DNA of 54,241 bases from Rhizobium bangladeshense (GCF_001662075.1 NZ_LYPL01000024.1:1-54241); one strand, 5' to 3'. Shown: positions 15,378 through 24,561, counted from the stretch's first letter. Notes: a model not told the origin generated them from the letters alone. Made by a program: numbers and translations.

Positions 15378-16730
15378 TCAGGCTGCCTTGCTGTGCGTGC
15401 GTCCGGGCGAGCCGAAATAGGCGTCGAATGCCGCCGCAACGGCACGGACCATGAAGCGTGCATCCTGGGATACGACAATCCGCTCACCGCTGATCGTCAC
15501 GACGCCGTCGGCCATAAGCTCGCCGAGACGATCGTTGCGCTCGACAAGGAAGCCGGCGTCGAAACCCGATCCGTTGCTCAACGTGCCGAGATCGGCTTCG
15601 AAATCGCACATCAGCCTCTCGATGATCTTCGCCCGAAGCTTGTCCTCTTCGCTGAGAAGATATCCCTTGGCGGTCGGCAGGACGCCGGAGGCAACCCGCT
15701 CCGCATAGAGGCAGAGAGGCACGTGGTTCTGCATATAACCGGCCGGCAGCCGCCCGATCGCAGATGCACCGAGACCGATCAGGCTGTCGCAATCATCCGT
15801 GGTATAGCCCTGGAAGTTTCTTCTCATCGCGCCGTTGCGCGCGGCAAGCGCCAGCTGATCGTCGGGCAGTGCAAAGTGATCGAGCCCGATGCGCTGATAT
15901 CCGGTCTTCTGCAGCTCCTCGGCGATGGCTTCCGCCTGCTCGTTGCGCTGTTTTGCGTCCGGCAGCGTGCTTTCGTCGATCAGGCGCTGATGCTTCTTGA
16001 AGGCGGGTATGTGGGCGTAACCGAAAACGGCGAAACGTTCGGGACGCAGCCTTGCCGCCAACCGAACTGTTTCGACGCAGGATTGGACAGTCTGTTTCGG
16101 AAGGCCATAAATCAGGTCGAAGTTGATGCTGCTCACGCCGGCCGACCGCAGGCCGACGACCGCCGTCTCCGTCTGCTCGAAGGACTGTAGACGATTGATG
16201 GAGGCCTGCACGATCGGATCGAAGCTCTGAACGCCGAGGCTGGCGCGGTCGATACCGTTTTCGGCGAGCGCATCGATCATGGGGGCAGCTAACGTGCGCG
16301 GATCGATCTCGACGGCGACGCCGGCATCCGCCTCGAAGGCGAAGGCGCTCCGGAGCTTTGCCATCAGAGCGGAAAATTCCTGCGGTTTCATGATCGTCGG
16401 CGTGCCGCCGCCGAAATGCACGTTCTTGACGGGCACGTCGTTGCCAGCCGCAAAGGAGACGAGCTCGATCTCCTCCTTCATCACGTCAAGATAGTCGGCG
16501 ACCGGAGCGTCTTGCCGGGTGATGGTCGTGTGGCAGCCGCAGTACCAGCACATCGAACGGCAGAACGGGACGTGGAGATAAACCGAAACTGGGCCGGCGT
16601 TGGCGATATCGGCGATGCCACCTGCATATTCATCCGGCCCCACGGCGGCTGAAAAAGCCGGCGCCGTCGGGTAACTCGTATAACGCGGAAGTCGCGCATC
16701 GCCGTATTTGGCGATCAGATCATCGGACAT
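15378..16730 (-). CDS. hemN: Oxygen-independent coproporphyrinogen III dehydrogenase HemN
   Basis: This 450-residue radical SAM enzyme has the cluster motif CRSMCWYC (C57, C61, C64) after the HVPF stretch, then GGGTPT and the HemN C-terminal domain. It oxidises coproporphyrinogen III to protoporphyrinogen IX without oxygen, so heme can be made when oxygen is too low for HemF. I chose the ATG at 16730 (MSDDLIAKYG) because AAGGGA lies upstream; a TTG at 16748 is less likely. An anaerobox is 151 bases upstream, consistent with low-oxygen induction together with hemA. Confidence 0.95.
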   Translation of the reverse strand: MSDDLIAKYGDARLPRYTSYPTAPAFSAAVGPDEYAGGIADIANAGPVSVYLHVPFCRSMCWYCGCHTTITRQDAPVADYLDVMKEEIELVSFAAGNDVPVKNVHFGGGTPTIMKPQEFSALMAKLRSAFAFEADAGVAVEIDPRTLAAPMIDALAENGIDRASLGVQSFDPIVQASINRLQSFEQTETAVVGLRSAGVSSINFDLIYGLPKQTVQSCVETVRLAARLRPERFAVFGYAHIPAFKKHQRLIDESTLPDAKQRNEQAEAIAEELQKTGYQRIGLDHFALPDDQLALAARNGAMRRNFQGYTTDDCDSLIGLGASAIGRLPAGYMQNHVPLCLYAERVASGVLPTAKGYLLSEEDKLRAKIIERLMCDFEADLGTLSNGSGFDAGFLVERNDRLGELMADGVVTISGERIVVSQDARFMVRAVAAAFDAYFGSPGRTHSKAA

Positions 16731-16880
16731 TGTCGCATCCCTTTTCAAGAGCAGGATGCTTTATGACCTCCAGCCGCGCCGGCTTCCTTGTCCCAAATCA
16801 ATGATGAGGTCTCAGCCAGGAAACATCCGGATATTTGACCACAGCGCGATGTTCGGCGTGGATCGCCTCGGCCTCTTCAC

Positions 16881-16894
16881 TTGATCGAGGTCAA
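16881..16894. promoter_or_regulatory. Anaerobox between hemN and the DUF1488-like gene
   Basis: TTGATCGAGGTCAA fits the FixK/FNR consensus. It is 151 bases before hemN (leftward) and 82 bases before the DUF1488-like gene (rightward), so it could serve either or both. The rest of the 245-base gap shows nothing else. Confidence 0.85.
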
Positions 16895-16975
16895 AGCATC
16901 TTTCAGCCTGGCCCTTAGCTTGCAGAGAAATCTGGCGGCAGCCGCGACGACGAGCCAATGATCCGGAGCGATAAA

Positions 16976-17308
16976 ATGCCCTATGAAATCGTCACAGCAA
17001 GCCTGGACGTCAAAGACAAATCGGGTCGCATCGAGGTGCGCTTCGGGCCTGAGATCAAGACCCTCGTGGTCTCGCGACGCGCCCTGCTGTCGGTGGCGTC
17101 GCCGCCGCGGGCAACGGAACTCCGCCTTCGTCAGCACGTCGACACGTTCTGCCAGATCGCCGCGCGTCGCCTCGCCTCTGCGAGCGGCGACACGCTTCGG
17201 ATCACCGCCAATGATGTCCGTAGATGGCTCTGCGCCTGGCAAATCTCGGAAAGCCCGGTGCCAATGCCGGCGGCTCACCATCCGTTGCACGACGCCCAAT
17301 CTGGATGA
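16976..17308 (+). CDS. DUF1488-like small protein
   Basis: This 110-residue protein starts at ATG 16976 (MPYEIVTASLDVKDKSG), with GGAG upstream. The pattern of IEVRFGPEIKTLVVSRRALL, then a helix ending in FCQIAARRL, and RITANDV resembles the DUF1488 family of small bacterial proteins with no known function. It has no signal peptide or membrane part. It lies downstream of an anaerobox and upstream of the response regulator gene, so low-oxygen expression is possible. An ATG at 16958 is an alternative start. Family placement is tentative. Confidence 0.65.
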   Translation: MPYEIVTASLDVKDKSGRIEVRFGPEIKTLVVSRRALLSVASPPRATELRLRQHVDTFCQIAARRLASASGDTLRITANDVRRWLCAWQISESPVPMPAAHHPLHDAQSG

Positions 17309-17439
17309 TCTCGGCCGGATCGGTTCCCGCTTCCGATGAGGACAACGGACCACGTGCTGGTGACACCGGCTTGAGCGGCATGTTAAAGACAGTGCCATTG
17401 GATACGATCTGTAACGAGCAACGGCTTGGCGGATGGACA

Positions 17440-18165
17440 ATGGCAGCACCGCAGCATGACGCGCATCTTCTCGTCGTCGACGACGACCCGCGCATTCGCC
17501 AGATGTTGACGCGCTATTTCGAGGACGAGGGTTATACGGTCTCTTCCGCGGCCGACGGCACCGAAATGCGCGTGCGCCTGCGCCAGCAGAATTTCGACGC
17601 CGTTCTGCTCGACCTCGTTCTTCCGGGCGGCGCGGACGGCCTTGACCTTGCCCGCGAAATCCGCGCCCAGTCCGATGTGCCGATTATGATGCTAACGGGC
17701 CGCGACGACGTCGTCGACCGAATTGTCGGTCTGGAGGTCGGCGCCGACGATTATATCGCCAAGCCCTTCCACCTCCGGGAAGTTCATGCGCGCCTGAAAT
17801 CGATCCTGCGCCGCCGGCAACCTCCCGCGCGCAACGCCGAAGCGGCCGGCGAGGAGATCATCGGCTTCGAGGACTGGAAACTCAATCTCAGCCGCCGCCA
17901 GCTGCTCGACCCCGTGGGCACGGAGATCGAACTGACGACCGGCGAATTCGATATGCTGACGACCTTCGTGCGCCATGCCGGCCGGGTCCTGACCCGCGAC
18001 GTGTTGATGGACCTGACCAGGGGCCGAAACCTCGAAGCCTTCGACCGGACGATCGATGCCCAGATCGTCCGGCTGCGACGCAAGATCGAGACGGACCCGA
18101 AGAAGCCCCAATTCATCAAGGCAGTGCGCGGCGTCGGCTACGTCTTTACCGCAAGACTGGATTGA
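17440..18165 (+). CDS. fxkR: OmpR/PhoB-type response regulator, FxkR-like
   Basis: This 241-residue regulator has a receiver domain (about residues 8-120) with acidic pocket DDD and phosphoacceptor D58 in DAVLLDLVLPGG. A C-terminal winged helix of the OmpR class ends in FIKAVRGVGYVFTARLD. No kinase gene is adjacent; the nearest is the hybrid FixL 3.3 kb away, in the same locus as fixK with its K-box. In R. etli, FxkR is a response regulator that links hFixL to fixK through the K-box, so this gene is the natural candidate. The start at 17440 is chosen from the domain boundary; the ribosome site is poor (GGCGGATGGACA), and in-frame starts farther upstream exist. Confidence 0.8.
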   Translation: MAAPQHDAHLLVVDDDPRIRQMLTRYFEDEGYTVSSAADGTEMRVRLRQQNFDAVLLDLVLPGGADGLDLAREIRAQSDVPIMMLTGRDDVVDRIVGLEVGADDYIAKPFHLREVHARLKSILRRRQPPARNAEAAGEEIIGFEDWKLNLSRRQLLDPVGTEIELTTGEFDMLTTFVRHAGRVLTRDVLMDLTRGRNLEAFDRTIDAQIVRLRRKIETDPKKPQFIKAVRGVGYVFTARLD

Positions 18166-18221
18166 CGGTTTCAGCGGAGGTGGTGGCTTCGCTGCTCCTT
18201 CGGGTTCCTCGCATTCGTCGC

Positions 18222-19151
18222 TCATGCCGACCGCAGCAGTGTGTCGATCTCGGCGCGTGAAGGCATGGCGGGGGCGGTGCCCGGGCGTGTGACCGCGATG
18301 GCAGCGGTCGCGCAGCCGAAACGGACGGCTTCGATCGGCGCCTGTCCTTCGGAAATCGCCGTCGCGAACCCGCCGAGAAACGCGTCGCCGGCTCCGGTTG
18401 TGTCAACGACATTTCCCGCGGCAAATGCGGGGACGAATTCGCTCTGCCCGGCGGCGTGATAGTATGCCCCGCGTGCGCCGAGCGTAATGATCACCGCTTG
18501 CGCTCCTCGATCGACCAGTGTGCGAGCCGCTGCACGTGCCTGCTCATCGGTTTCGATCGTATGGCCCACCAATTCCGCTGCTTCGACTTCATTGGGGACG
18601 ATGAAATCACACAGGCCGTAGATGCTGTCCGGGATCGCCCGCGCGGGCGCCGGGTTGAAGATCGTCGTCGCCCCTGCCCTTTTCGCCATCGACAATCCAT
18701 GCATAGCGGCCTTGAGCGGCTGTTCGAGCTGGGTCATGAAGATGGCGGCGCTTTCGATCTCCGCCCGGTTCGCATCGACATCCTCGATGCCGATGAGGCC
18801 CGCCGCGCCCGGCGCGACGATGATGGCATTGTCGCCGCTCACCTCGTCGACGAAGATGAAGGCGGCGCCGCTGGAAACGCCGTCCATCTTCATCACATTG
18901 GCTTTGACGCCCGCCTCCGCATAGGCTGAAAGCGCCATCGCGCCGAACGGGTCGTTGCCGACCCGTGAGATGAAGGTCACCTTGCCGCCCGCCTTTGCCG
19001 CGGCAACTGCCTGATTGGACCCTTTGCCTCCCGGCCCAAGCGTGAACCCGGAGCCCATCAGCGTCTCGGCAATATGGGGCAGGCGCTTTGCCTTATAGGC
19101 AGTGTCGGCGGCAAAAATGCCTAAAATGACGATCCCGCTTTTCTCGCTCAT
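18222..19151 (-). CDS. Ribokinase-family (PfkB) sugar kinase
   Basis: This 309-residue PfkB-family kinase has the glycine-rich GPGGKGSNQAVAAAKAGG near residue 40 and the C-terminal DTTGAGDAFLGGF, with the catalytic aspartate in GAGD. That is the ribokinase pattern: ATP-dependent phosphorylation of ribose or a similar pentose or deoxysugar. The ATG at 19151 overlaps the mutarotase stop (ATGA) and has GGAGGAGG upstream; the longer frame to 19235 is not needed. It is the last gene of the sugar operon. The exact sugar cannot be told from sequence. Confidence 0.9.
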   Translation of the reverse strand: MSEKSGIVILGIFAADTAYKAKRLPHIAETLMGSGFTLGPGGKGSNQAVAAAKAGGKVTFISRVGNDPFGAMALSAYAEAGVKANVMKMDGVSSGAAFIFVDEVSGDNAIIVAPGAAGLIGIEDVDANRAEIESAAIFMTQLEQPLKAAMHGLSMAKRAGATTIFNPAPARAIPDSIYGLCDFIVPNEVEAAELVGHTIETDEQARAAARTLVDRGAQAVIITLGARGAYYHAAGQSEFVPAFAAGNVVDTTGAGDAFLGGFATAISEGQAPIEAVRFGCATAAIAVTRPGTAPAMPSRAEIDTLLRSA

Positions 19152-19609
19152 CGGACCGCCTCCTCCGCCGGAATGACGCCCTTGGTCAGCAGGAAACATC
19201 CATAGAACCGCAGTTCCCCCGTTGCGATCACGCAATAGGCCTTCTTGGCTATGTCGTAGAAGGCCATGCGCTCGACAGGATACATCGGCGACGGCTTGCC
19301 CTCGGCGCGATCGACAATCGCCTGGACTTCCTGCTGAATCGGCGGAATTTCATCGGGCTTGCCGATCACTTCCATGCGGCCCACCGACGGCTGGATCGGT
19401 GTGTCCAGCGGCAAGACCGACAGGACCGCGTCGATTGCCTGCGGCGCGGGAATGTTTTCCATGGTCAGCAATTTACCGAGACGCGTCTGGCGGGCAATTG
19501 AATCCGATGGAAAATTCATGTCGGAGATGACGAGATAGTCGCCGTGTCCCATGTTGCTAAGTGCTTGCAGTATGTCGCCGTTGAGCTCGGCCCGAATTCC
19601 TTTGAGCAT
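19148..19609 (-). CDS. RbsD/FucU-family sugar mutarotase
   Basis: This 153-residue protein starts MLKGIRAELNGDILQALSNM, followed by GHGDYLVISDMNFP, which is the RbsD/FucU signature with the catalytic histidine in GHGD. It ends with a tyrosine-rich ELRFYGCFLLTKGVI segment typical of FucU. Such enzymes interconvert alpha and beta or pyranose and furanose forms of fucose or ribose. The start at 19609 has AAGGA upstream. It overlaps the kinase start, so mutarotase and kinase are coupled. Pairing with a ribokinase-type kinase suggests the sugar is rotated and then phosphorylated. Confidence 0.88.
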   Translation of the reverse strand: MLKGIRAELNGDILQALSNMGHGDYLVISDMNFPSDSIARQTRLGKLLTMENIPAPQAIDAVLSVLPLDTPIQPSVGRMEVIGKPDEIPPIQQEVQAIVDRAEGKPSPMYPVERMAFYDIAKKAYCVIATGELRFYGCFLLTKGVIPAEEAVR

Positions 19610-19652
19610 TGGTCTTCCATCCTTCTCTCGTCGCCGGAGCACCGGCCGTGCC

Positions 19653-20681
19653 TCAATTGGTATGTCCTGTCATATCCGCCTTGGGTTGCGGGCATGGGCC
19701 GCTGGAACCGCGCACGATCAGCGATCCGTCGACCGTTTCGTCTGCCGTGCCCGGCGGCTCCGCCAGCAGAAGGCTGACCGCGCGCCGTGCCAGCATGTCG
19801 GCCGGCTGGCGTACGGTCGTCAGCCGCGGCACCACCAGATTGGCGAGCGAAATGTCATCGAAACCGGTGACGGATAGTTTTCGCGGCACGTCGATCTTGA
19901 GGTCCCGGGCCGCGCGTAATGCGCCGATCGCCTGCTGGTCGCTGGCGGCCGCGATCGCCGTCGGCCGGTCCTGCGCCCGGCGCGAAAGCAGGTTACGGGC
20001 AATTCTTTCGCCGGACTCGTAGTCGAACCTGCCGTAAGCGATTTCCAGGTCAACGGCCTCGCCGGTTTTGGCGAATCCGTCCATGCGGCTGACAAAGGCC
20101 TCCTTGCGTATCCGCCCTGCCTCGGTGTCGGTCGGCCCGGCAATATAGGCAATGCGCCGGTGCCCCAGCCCATAGAGATGATCGGCAATCAGAGTGGCCG
20201 CCTGCGCATGGTTGGTCGACACCAGGGGAAAGGTGCCGAAGCGCCGGTCGAGCGATATAACTGGGACCGAAGCCGGCAGCTCAAGTCCGGAACCGTCGCT
20301 CGAAGCCACGACGATGATGCCTCGCACCGCCCGGTCGAGAAAGGCCGAAACGTGGCTCTGCTCCGCCTCGCTGTCGTTATGCGAGCTTGCCAGCATCAGG
20401 CTGTGCCCGCATTCGAGCGCCGCACGCTCGATGCTTGCCGCAAGCTGCGCAAAAAAGGGATTGGTGATGTCGGGAACGACGAGGCCGATGACGTCGGTCC
20501 TGCTGGTGCGCAGCGCTCTTGCGGTGACGTTCGGCCGGTAGCCCAGCGCCGAAATGGCGTTGTTGACCTTTTCGCGCAGCACCGGTTTGACCGCGGCTTC
20601 GCCCGACAACACGCGCGAAACCGTTCCCACGGATACGCCCGCATGTTCGGCCACGTCCTTGACTGTCGGCATCTTCGCCAT
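19653..20681 (-). CDS. LacI-family transcriptional repressor
   Basis: This 342-residue repressor has an N-terminal LacI helix-turn-helix (TVKDVAEHAGVSVGTVSRVL, residues 5-25), the hinge helix YRPNVTARALRTSRT and a periplasmic-binding-protein-like sensor domain. It is encoded inside the sugar operon, between the permease and mutarotase genes. Two identical palindromes, ATGAAACGTTTCAT, before the operon are the likely operators, so the repressor should regulate both divergent transcripts, including its own. Confidence 0.93.
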   Translation of the reverse strand: MAKMPTVKDVAEHAGVSVGTVSRVLSGEAAVKPVLREKVNNAISALGYRPNVTARALRTSRTDVIGLVVPDITNPFFAQLAASIERAALECGHSLMLASSHNDSEAEQSHVSAFLDRAVRGIIVVASSDGSGLELPASVPVISLDRRFGTFPLVSTNHAQAATLIADHLYGLGHRRIAYIAGPTDTEAGRIRKEAFVSRMDGFAKTGEAVDLEIAYGRFDYESGERIARNLLSRRAQDRPTAIAAASDQQAIGALRAARDLKIDVPRKLSVTGFDDISLANLVVPRLTTVRQPADMLARRAVSLLLAEPPGTADETVDGSLIVRGSSGPCPQPKADMTGHTN

Positions 20682-20697
20682 GTCTCACATCCCGCAG

Positions 20698-21609
20698 CTA
20701 TTTTACGGCGCCCGCGGTCATCCCGGCGATGATATGCTTTTCCAGCACGACGCCGACGACGACCAGCGGCAGGATTCCGGCGGTGGAAAGGGCGGCCATC
20801 GACCACCAGTTGATGCCCTGGCTGCCTGTCTGGCTGGCGATCATCACCGGCAGCGTGTTGGTATTGGTGGAGGTCAGCAGCGCGGCGAAGAAATATTCGT
20901 TCCAGCACAGGATCAGCGCCAGCAGGAAGGCGGCCACCATGCCCGGCAGAACCAGTGGCACGATGATGCGGGCAAACGCGCCCCAGACCGACAGGCCGTC
21001 GACCAGGGCTGCCTCCTCGAGCTCCACCGGTATGGTGGCGAACTGGTCGCGCATGATCCAGACGACGATCGGCAGGACCATCAGCGTATAGACGGCGATC
21101 ATGCCGGCATAAGTGTCGAGCAGCGCCAGTTCCTTGTAGAGAACCAGGAACGGCAGGGCGAGGACGACCGGCGGCATGATGAGCTGCGACAGGAAGAAAA
21201 AGGAGATGTCGGAATTGCGCATATGGCCGAACTTGTAGGAAAAGCGGCTGAGCCCATAGGCCGCCAGCGATCCGAGCACGACCGCAAGAGCGGATGCCGT
21301 GACCGAGATGATGACGCTGTTCCAGAGCCGGCGCATGAATTCGTCGCGCACCGTGGATATCTGCGAAATCGTATCGGGAGAGAGCCCGAGCGAGCGCCAG
21401 CCGAGCCAGCTGGGGGTAAAATTGAACCAGGGGATCAGATTGCCGCGCATGACATCTGCGGCTGTTTTGAACGAGGTCGAAACCGTCCAGAACAGCGGGA
21501 AGATGCAGACACATGCCCAGACGACGAGCAGGCCGTAGACGGCAAAACGCATGGCCCACCAGCGAATGCGCTGGCCCCGCCCGTATTTTTCGAAATCGAT
21601 GCGAACCAT
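20698..21609 (-). CDS. Sugar ABC transporter permease (MalG type)
   Basis: This 303-residue protein has six predicted membrane helices and the permease coupling motif EEAALVDGLSVWGAFARIIV, placed after WIMRDQFATIP, as in CUT1 (MalG-type) permeases. It overlaps the upstream permease by one base (TGATG) and precedes lacI by 16 bases. It forms the channel with the MalF-type permease. Confidence 0.93.
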   Translation of the reverse strand: MVRIDFEKYGRGQRIRWWAMRFAVYGLLVVWACVCIFPLFWTVSTSFKTAADVMRGNLIPWFNFTPSWLGWRSLGLSPDTISQISTVRDEFMRRLWNSVIISVTASALAVVLGSLAAYGLSRFSYKFGHMRNSDISFFFLSQLIMPPVVLALPFLVLYKELALLDTYAGMIAVYTLMVLPIVVWIMRDQFATIPVELEEAALVDGLSVWGAFARIIVPLVLPGMVAAFLLALILCWNEYFFAALLTSTNTNTLPVMIASQTGSQGINWWSMAALSTAGILPLVVVGVVLEKHIIAGMTAGAVK

Positions 21610-22727
21610 CAGAGCCTTCCTGTCATCCGCTTCACAACGCGGTCGGAAATCTTCATCAGCCCCGTCATCCCAATGACGATGATCACCAGATAGACGAGCG
21701 CAAGCAGCGTCCCGTAGCCGACATTCGAACGGTCGCGGTATTCGCGATAGATGAAACTGGTGACGGAATCGGTCGCCCCGCCCGGGCCTCCCGATGTCAC
21801 GGTAATGATGATGTCGGCGAGCTTGAGCTTGAAGATGATGCGGATCATCACCGCCGTGACCGACACCGGCAGCATCAGCGGGAAAATGACCTGCCAGAAG
21901 CGCTGCCAGCGGGTGGCGCCGTCGACTTCGGCCGCCTCCAGCACCTCCCGTGACAGGGCCTGCAAGCCGGCGAGCAGCATGATCATCATGAAGGGAATGA
22001 AGGTCCAGGCATCCATGATCATGATCGACAACCGCGCCGTCAGCGGATCGCCGAAAAACGAAGGATTTTCCCAGCCGAGCCAGCGGGCCAGGCGCGCGAT
22101 CGGGCCGAAGCGGGTCTCCAGCATCGATTTACCGACCATCCAGCTCACCGCGACCGGCGACAGCATCAAGGGAACGAGGAAGGTGACCCGCCAGAATTTT
22201 CGGGCAAGGATTTCCTGGTTGAGGAGCAGCGCCAGGCCGAATGCGATCGCATATTCCACAACGATCGCCAGGGAATAAAGGATCATGTTGAGCAAGGCGT
22301 TGGCATAGAACGGGTCGGCGATCATCCGTCGCACATTGTCGAGCCCGTTAAAACGCCGCCCGGCGGAAGAGGCGAGATTCCAATCGGAAAAGCCGATCCA
22401 GAGCGCAAAGAGCAGTGGGAAGACCACCATCGACACGACGAAAAGCGCGGCCGGCAGAACAAAAAGCGCTTTCTTGCCGGCCTCGCCGTAAATGACGACG
22501 CGCGTGACGCAAAGAACCGCGGCCCAGAGGAAATATGCATAGAGGACGGGTCGCCAGTTCGCAAAACCCCATTCGGTCCAGCCCAGTTCATGGACCCCCT
22601 GCAAGACAAAGGACGCTATGAACCATGCGGCGCTGAGCCACAGAGCCGCGCGGCCCCAGAAACGGCGGCTCGCGGAAATGGAGCCGGCTTCGACCGTGTG
22701 CAGCAGGTCGCCTTCGACTGTCGACAT
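21609..22727 (-). CDS. Sugar ABC transporter permease (MalF type)
   Basis: This 372-residue protein has a longer N-terminal region with extra helices and a coupling motif LEAAEVDGATRWQRFWQVIF in the C-terminal part. This is the MalF-type partner of a CUT1 transporter. It is preceded by the binding-protein gene and a stable intergenic hairpin (22752-22784), a common way to make more binding protein than permease. Confidence 0.93.
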   Translation of the reverse strand: MSTVEGDLLHTVEAGSISASRRFWGRAALWLSAAWFIASFVLQGVHELGWTEWGFANWRPVLYAYFLWAAVLCVTRVVIYGEAGKKALFVLPAALFVVSMVVFPLLFALWIGFSDWNLASSAGRRFNGLDNVRRMIADPFYANALLNMILYSLAIVVEYAIAFGLALLLNQEILARKFWRVTFLVPLMLSPVAVSWMVGKSMLETRFGPIARLARWLGWENPSFFGDPLTARLSIMIMDAWTFIPFMMIMLLAGLQALSREVLEAAEVDGATRWQRFWQVIFPLMLPVSVTAVMIRIIFKLKLADIIITVTSGGPGGATDSVTSFIYREYRDRSNVGYGTLLALVYLVIIVIGMTGLMKISDRVVKRMTGRL

Positions 22728-22751
22728 GATATTCCTCGCCCGGATAGAAAG

Positions 22752-22784
22752 GCGCCGGCGGAATCGCTTTCGATGCGCCGGCGC
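22752..22784 (-). promoter_or_regulatory. Intergenic hairpin between binding protein and permease genes
   Basis: A 9-bp G+C stem (GCGCCGGCG 22752-22760 with its complement at 22776-22784) with a 15-base loop lies between the binding-protein stop and the permease start. Its place fits partial termination or protection of the upstream mRNA. CCTTTC follows on the minus strand. Confidence 0.6.
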
Positions 22785-22798
22785 GTTTGGTCAGTGGA

Positions 22799-24439
22799 TC
22801 AGAGCCCAAGGCTCGCCCGATAGAGTTTCAGCTGGCTGTCGCGGCCGATCTGGTCGGTGATCTTTTCCCAGGCGGCTGCAATCGCATCGGCGGTTTCCTG
22901 CGCCGACTTGTACTGTCCGGCAAAGCCCTTCGCCAATTCGTCCTCGGCCACGGAGTAATACTGGAAGATACCGGGGATGCGCGGTTCGATCGCGGCGTTC
23001 GGGTGGTTGTAGCTGTCGGCGTTCGAACCGAGATAGTCCTCGATATAAGCGCGGTCGTAGCCTGCCTTTTCCCATTCGTCGTAGTTGAAGTTGGACTGAC
23101 GGTAGGGCTGGAAGCCGGACGGATAGGCCGACGTCCATAGCGACAGATCCTTGCCGCCGAGATGGGCGGCGGCGGACCAGGCCGCCTTGCGTTTTTTCTC
23201 GTCGCTGGAGACCCGCTTGGTGACGTAGATGCCCCAGCCGAGATAGGCCATGTTGGGGGCTTCGTTATACTTTTCTTCCCATTGACCGGTCTTGCGGTTG
23301 TAGACGCGGTTGGAGCCGCGGTTGATGCCGAAGCCGACGACGTCGCCGACGACCGAGGTGTCCGAGGTGCGCGCGCCGGAACCGACGTCGCCCCACCACA
23401 TCAGCATTGCACCGGTGCCCGCCAGGAACTGCGAGAAGGCCGTGGTGCCGGGGTCGGCATTGATCTGATCGGCCGGATAGGCCTTGGCCGCGATCAGATC
23501 CAGTACGTCCTGGATGGCCTGGACCCATGCGGGATTATTGACCAGCGGCTTCATGTTGTCAGGATCGAACAGCCAGGCCGGGTCGCCCGGATATTTGGCA
23601 TAGGCGGTCGCGCGGTTCTCGATGAAATAGAAACCGAACCCGCCCCAGCCCTTCAGCGGATCGAGGTAGCCGTAGGCCGGCTGGCCCGTCAGCGGGTCGG
23701 TTTTGCCGATCAGCGCCTTGGATGCTGCGTTGACCTCCTGCCAGGTCTTCGGCGGTTCGGCCATGCCGCTGATCGAGCCTTCGCCGAAGTAATCCTTGCG
23801 GTAAGCGAAGGTGTGGCAGTCGCCGTCGATCGTCACGCGATAGGTCTTGCCGTCCCAGGTGCCGACCGGGGGCTTCAGGTAGCTCACCAGGTCGTCGGCT
23901 TCGATCTGCTTTGCCGCCCAGTCGGGCATCTCGTCCAGAAGCCCGCGTCCGGCTGTGTCGCCTTCGAAGGGGGCGCCCATTTCCAGAATGTCGAAATCGA
24001 CAGTGCCGGTCGCAATCGACTGCTGAAGGCGGGCATTGTAGTCGGCTTGCGCAAGGTCGATCCAATTGATCTTGGCGCCGGTATAGGCTTCCCAAGGCTT
24101 CAGGAAGCCGCGGAACAGGAAGTTGTGCAGATTCTGGTTGTTGAGCCCCATGAAGGTCAGCTCGACACCGGCGAATTCGCCCTGCTTGACATTGGCCTTG
24201 GTCGGGCCCAGGCAGAGTTCGCCGACCTTCTGCCAGTCTGCGTCCGTCGGCGAGCCCTTGCCGACGCCCGGTATCTGCAGGATCTGGGCGCGCAGATCAT
24301 CGGCAGCGAACGCCATGCCGGGAATTCCGCCGACCGCGCCTGACAGGCCGAGTAGTGCTGCCGCACTCGCCGTTCCGCGCAATACGTCGCGGCGGCTTGC
24401 CTGACGGCGCATCAGTGCATCGTATATTTCGACTTTCAT
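22799..24439 (-). CDS. Tat-exported sugar ABC transporter binding protein
   Basis: This 546-residue protein starts at ATG 24439 with a strong GGAGGAGG site. A twin-arginine signal (SRRDVLRGTASAAALLGLSG, about residues 15-40) suggests export in folded form. The mature part looks like a CUT1 solute-binding protein, but at more than 500 residues it is longer than the usual 400-430. It is the first gene of the operon and lies opposite the ATPase gene across the two LacI operators. The substrate is unknown; the kinase and mutarotase suggest a monosaccharide or a sugar that yields one. Confidence 0.88.
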   Translation of the reverse strand: MKVEIYDALMRRQASRRDVLRGTASAAALLGLSGAVGGIPGMAFAADDLRAQILQIPGVGKGSPTDADWQKVGELCLGPTKANVKQGEFAGVELTFMGLNNQNLHNFLFRGFLKPWEAYTGAKINWIDLAQADYNARLQQSIATGTVDFDILEMGAPFEGDTAGRGLLDEMPDWAAKQIEADDLVSYLKPPVGTWDGKTYRVTIDGDCHTFAYRKDYFGEGSISGMAEPPKTWQEVNAASKALIGKTDPLTGQPAYGYLDPLKGWGGFGFYFIENRATAYAKYPGDPAWLFDPDNMKPLVNNPAWVQAIQDVLDLIAAKAYPADQINADPGTTAFSQFLAGTGAMLMWWGDVGSGARTSDTSVVGDVVGFGINRGSNRVYNRKTGQWEEKYNEAPNMAYLGWGIYVTKRVSSDEKKRKAAWSAAAHLGGKDLSLWTSAYPSGFQPYRQSNFNYDEWEKAGYDRAYIEDYLGSNADSYNHPNAAIEPRIPGIFQYYSVAEDELAKGFAGQYKSAQETADAIAAAWEKITDQIGRDSQLKLYRASLGL

Positions 24440-24547
24440 GTCTTCCTCCTCCACGCTTCGTTGGGCTGCCGCCAGCCGGTCTCTCCGAACTGGTTCCGGT
24501 CCGATTTTTGGACTGGTTTCGTGCAGAACTATCTGGTAAGCAAGAAA

Positions 24548-24561
24548 ATGAAACGTTTCAT
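24548..24561. promoter_or_regulatory. LacI-type operator 1
   Basis: ATGAAACGTTTCAT is a perfect 14-bp palindrome with the central CG typical of LacI/GalR operators. It lies 109 bases before the binding-protein start. Confidence 0.85.
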
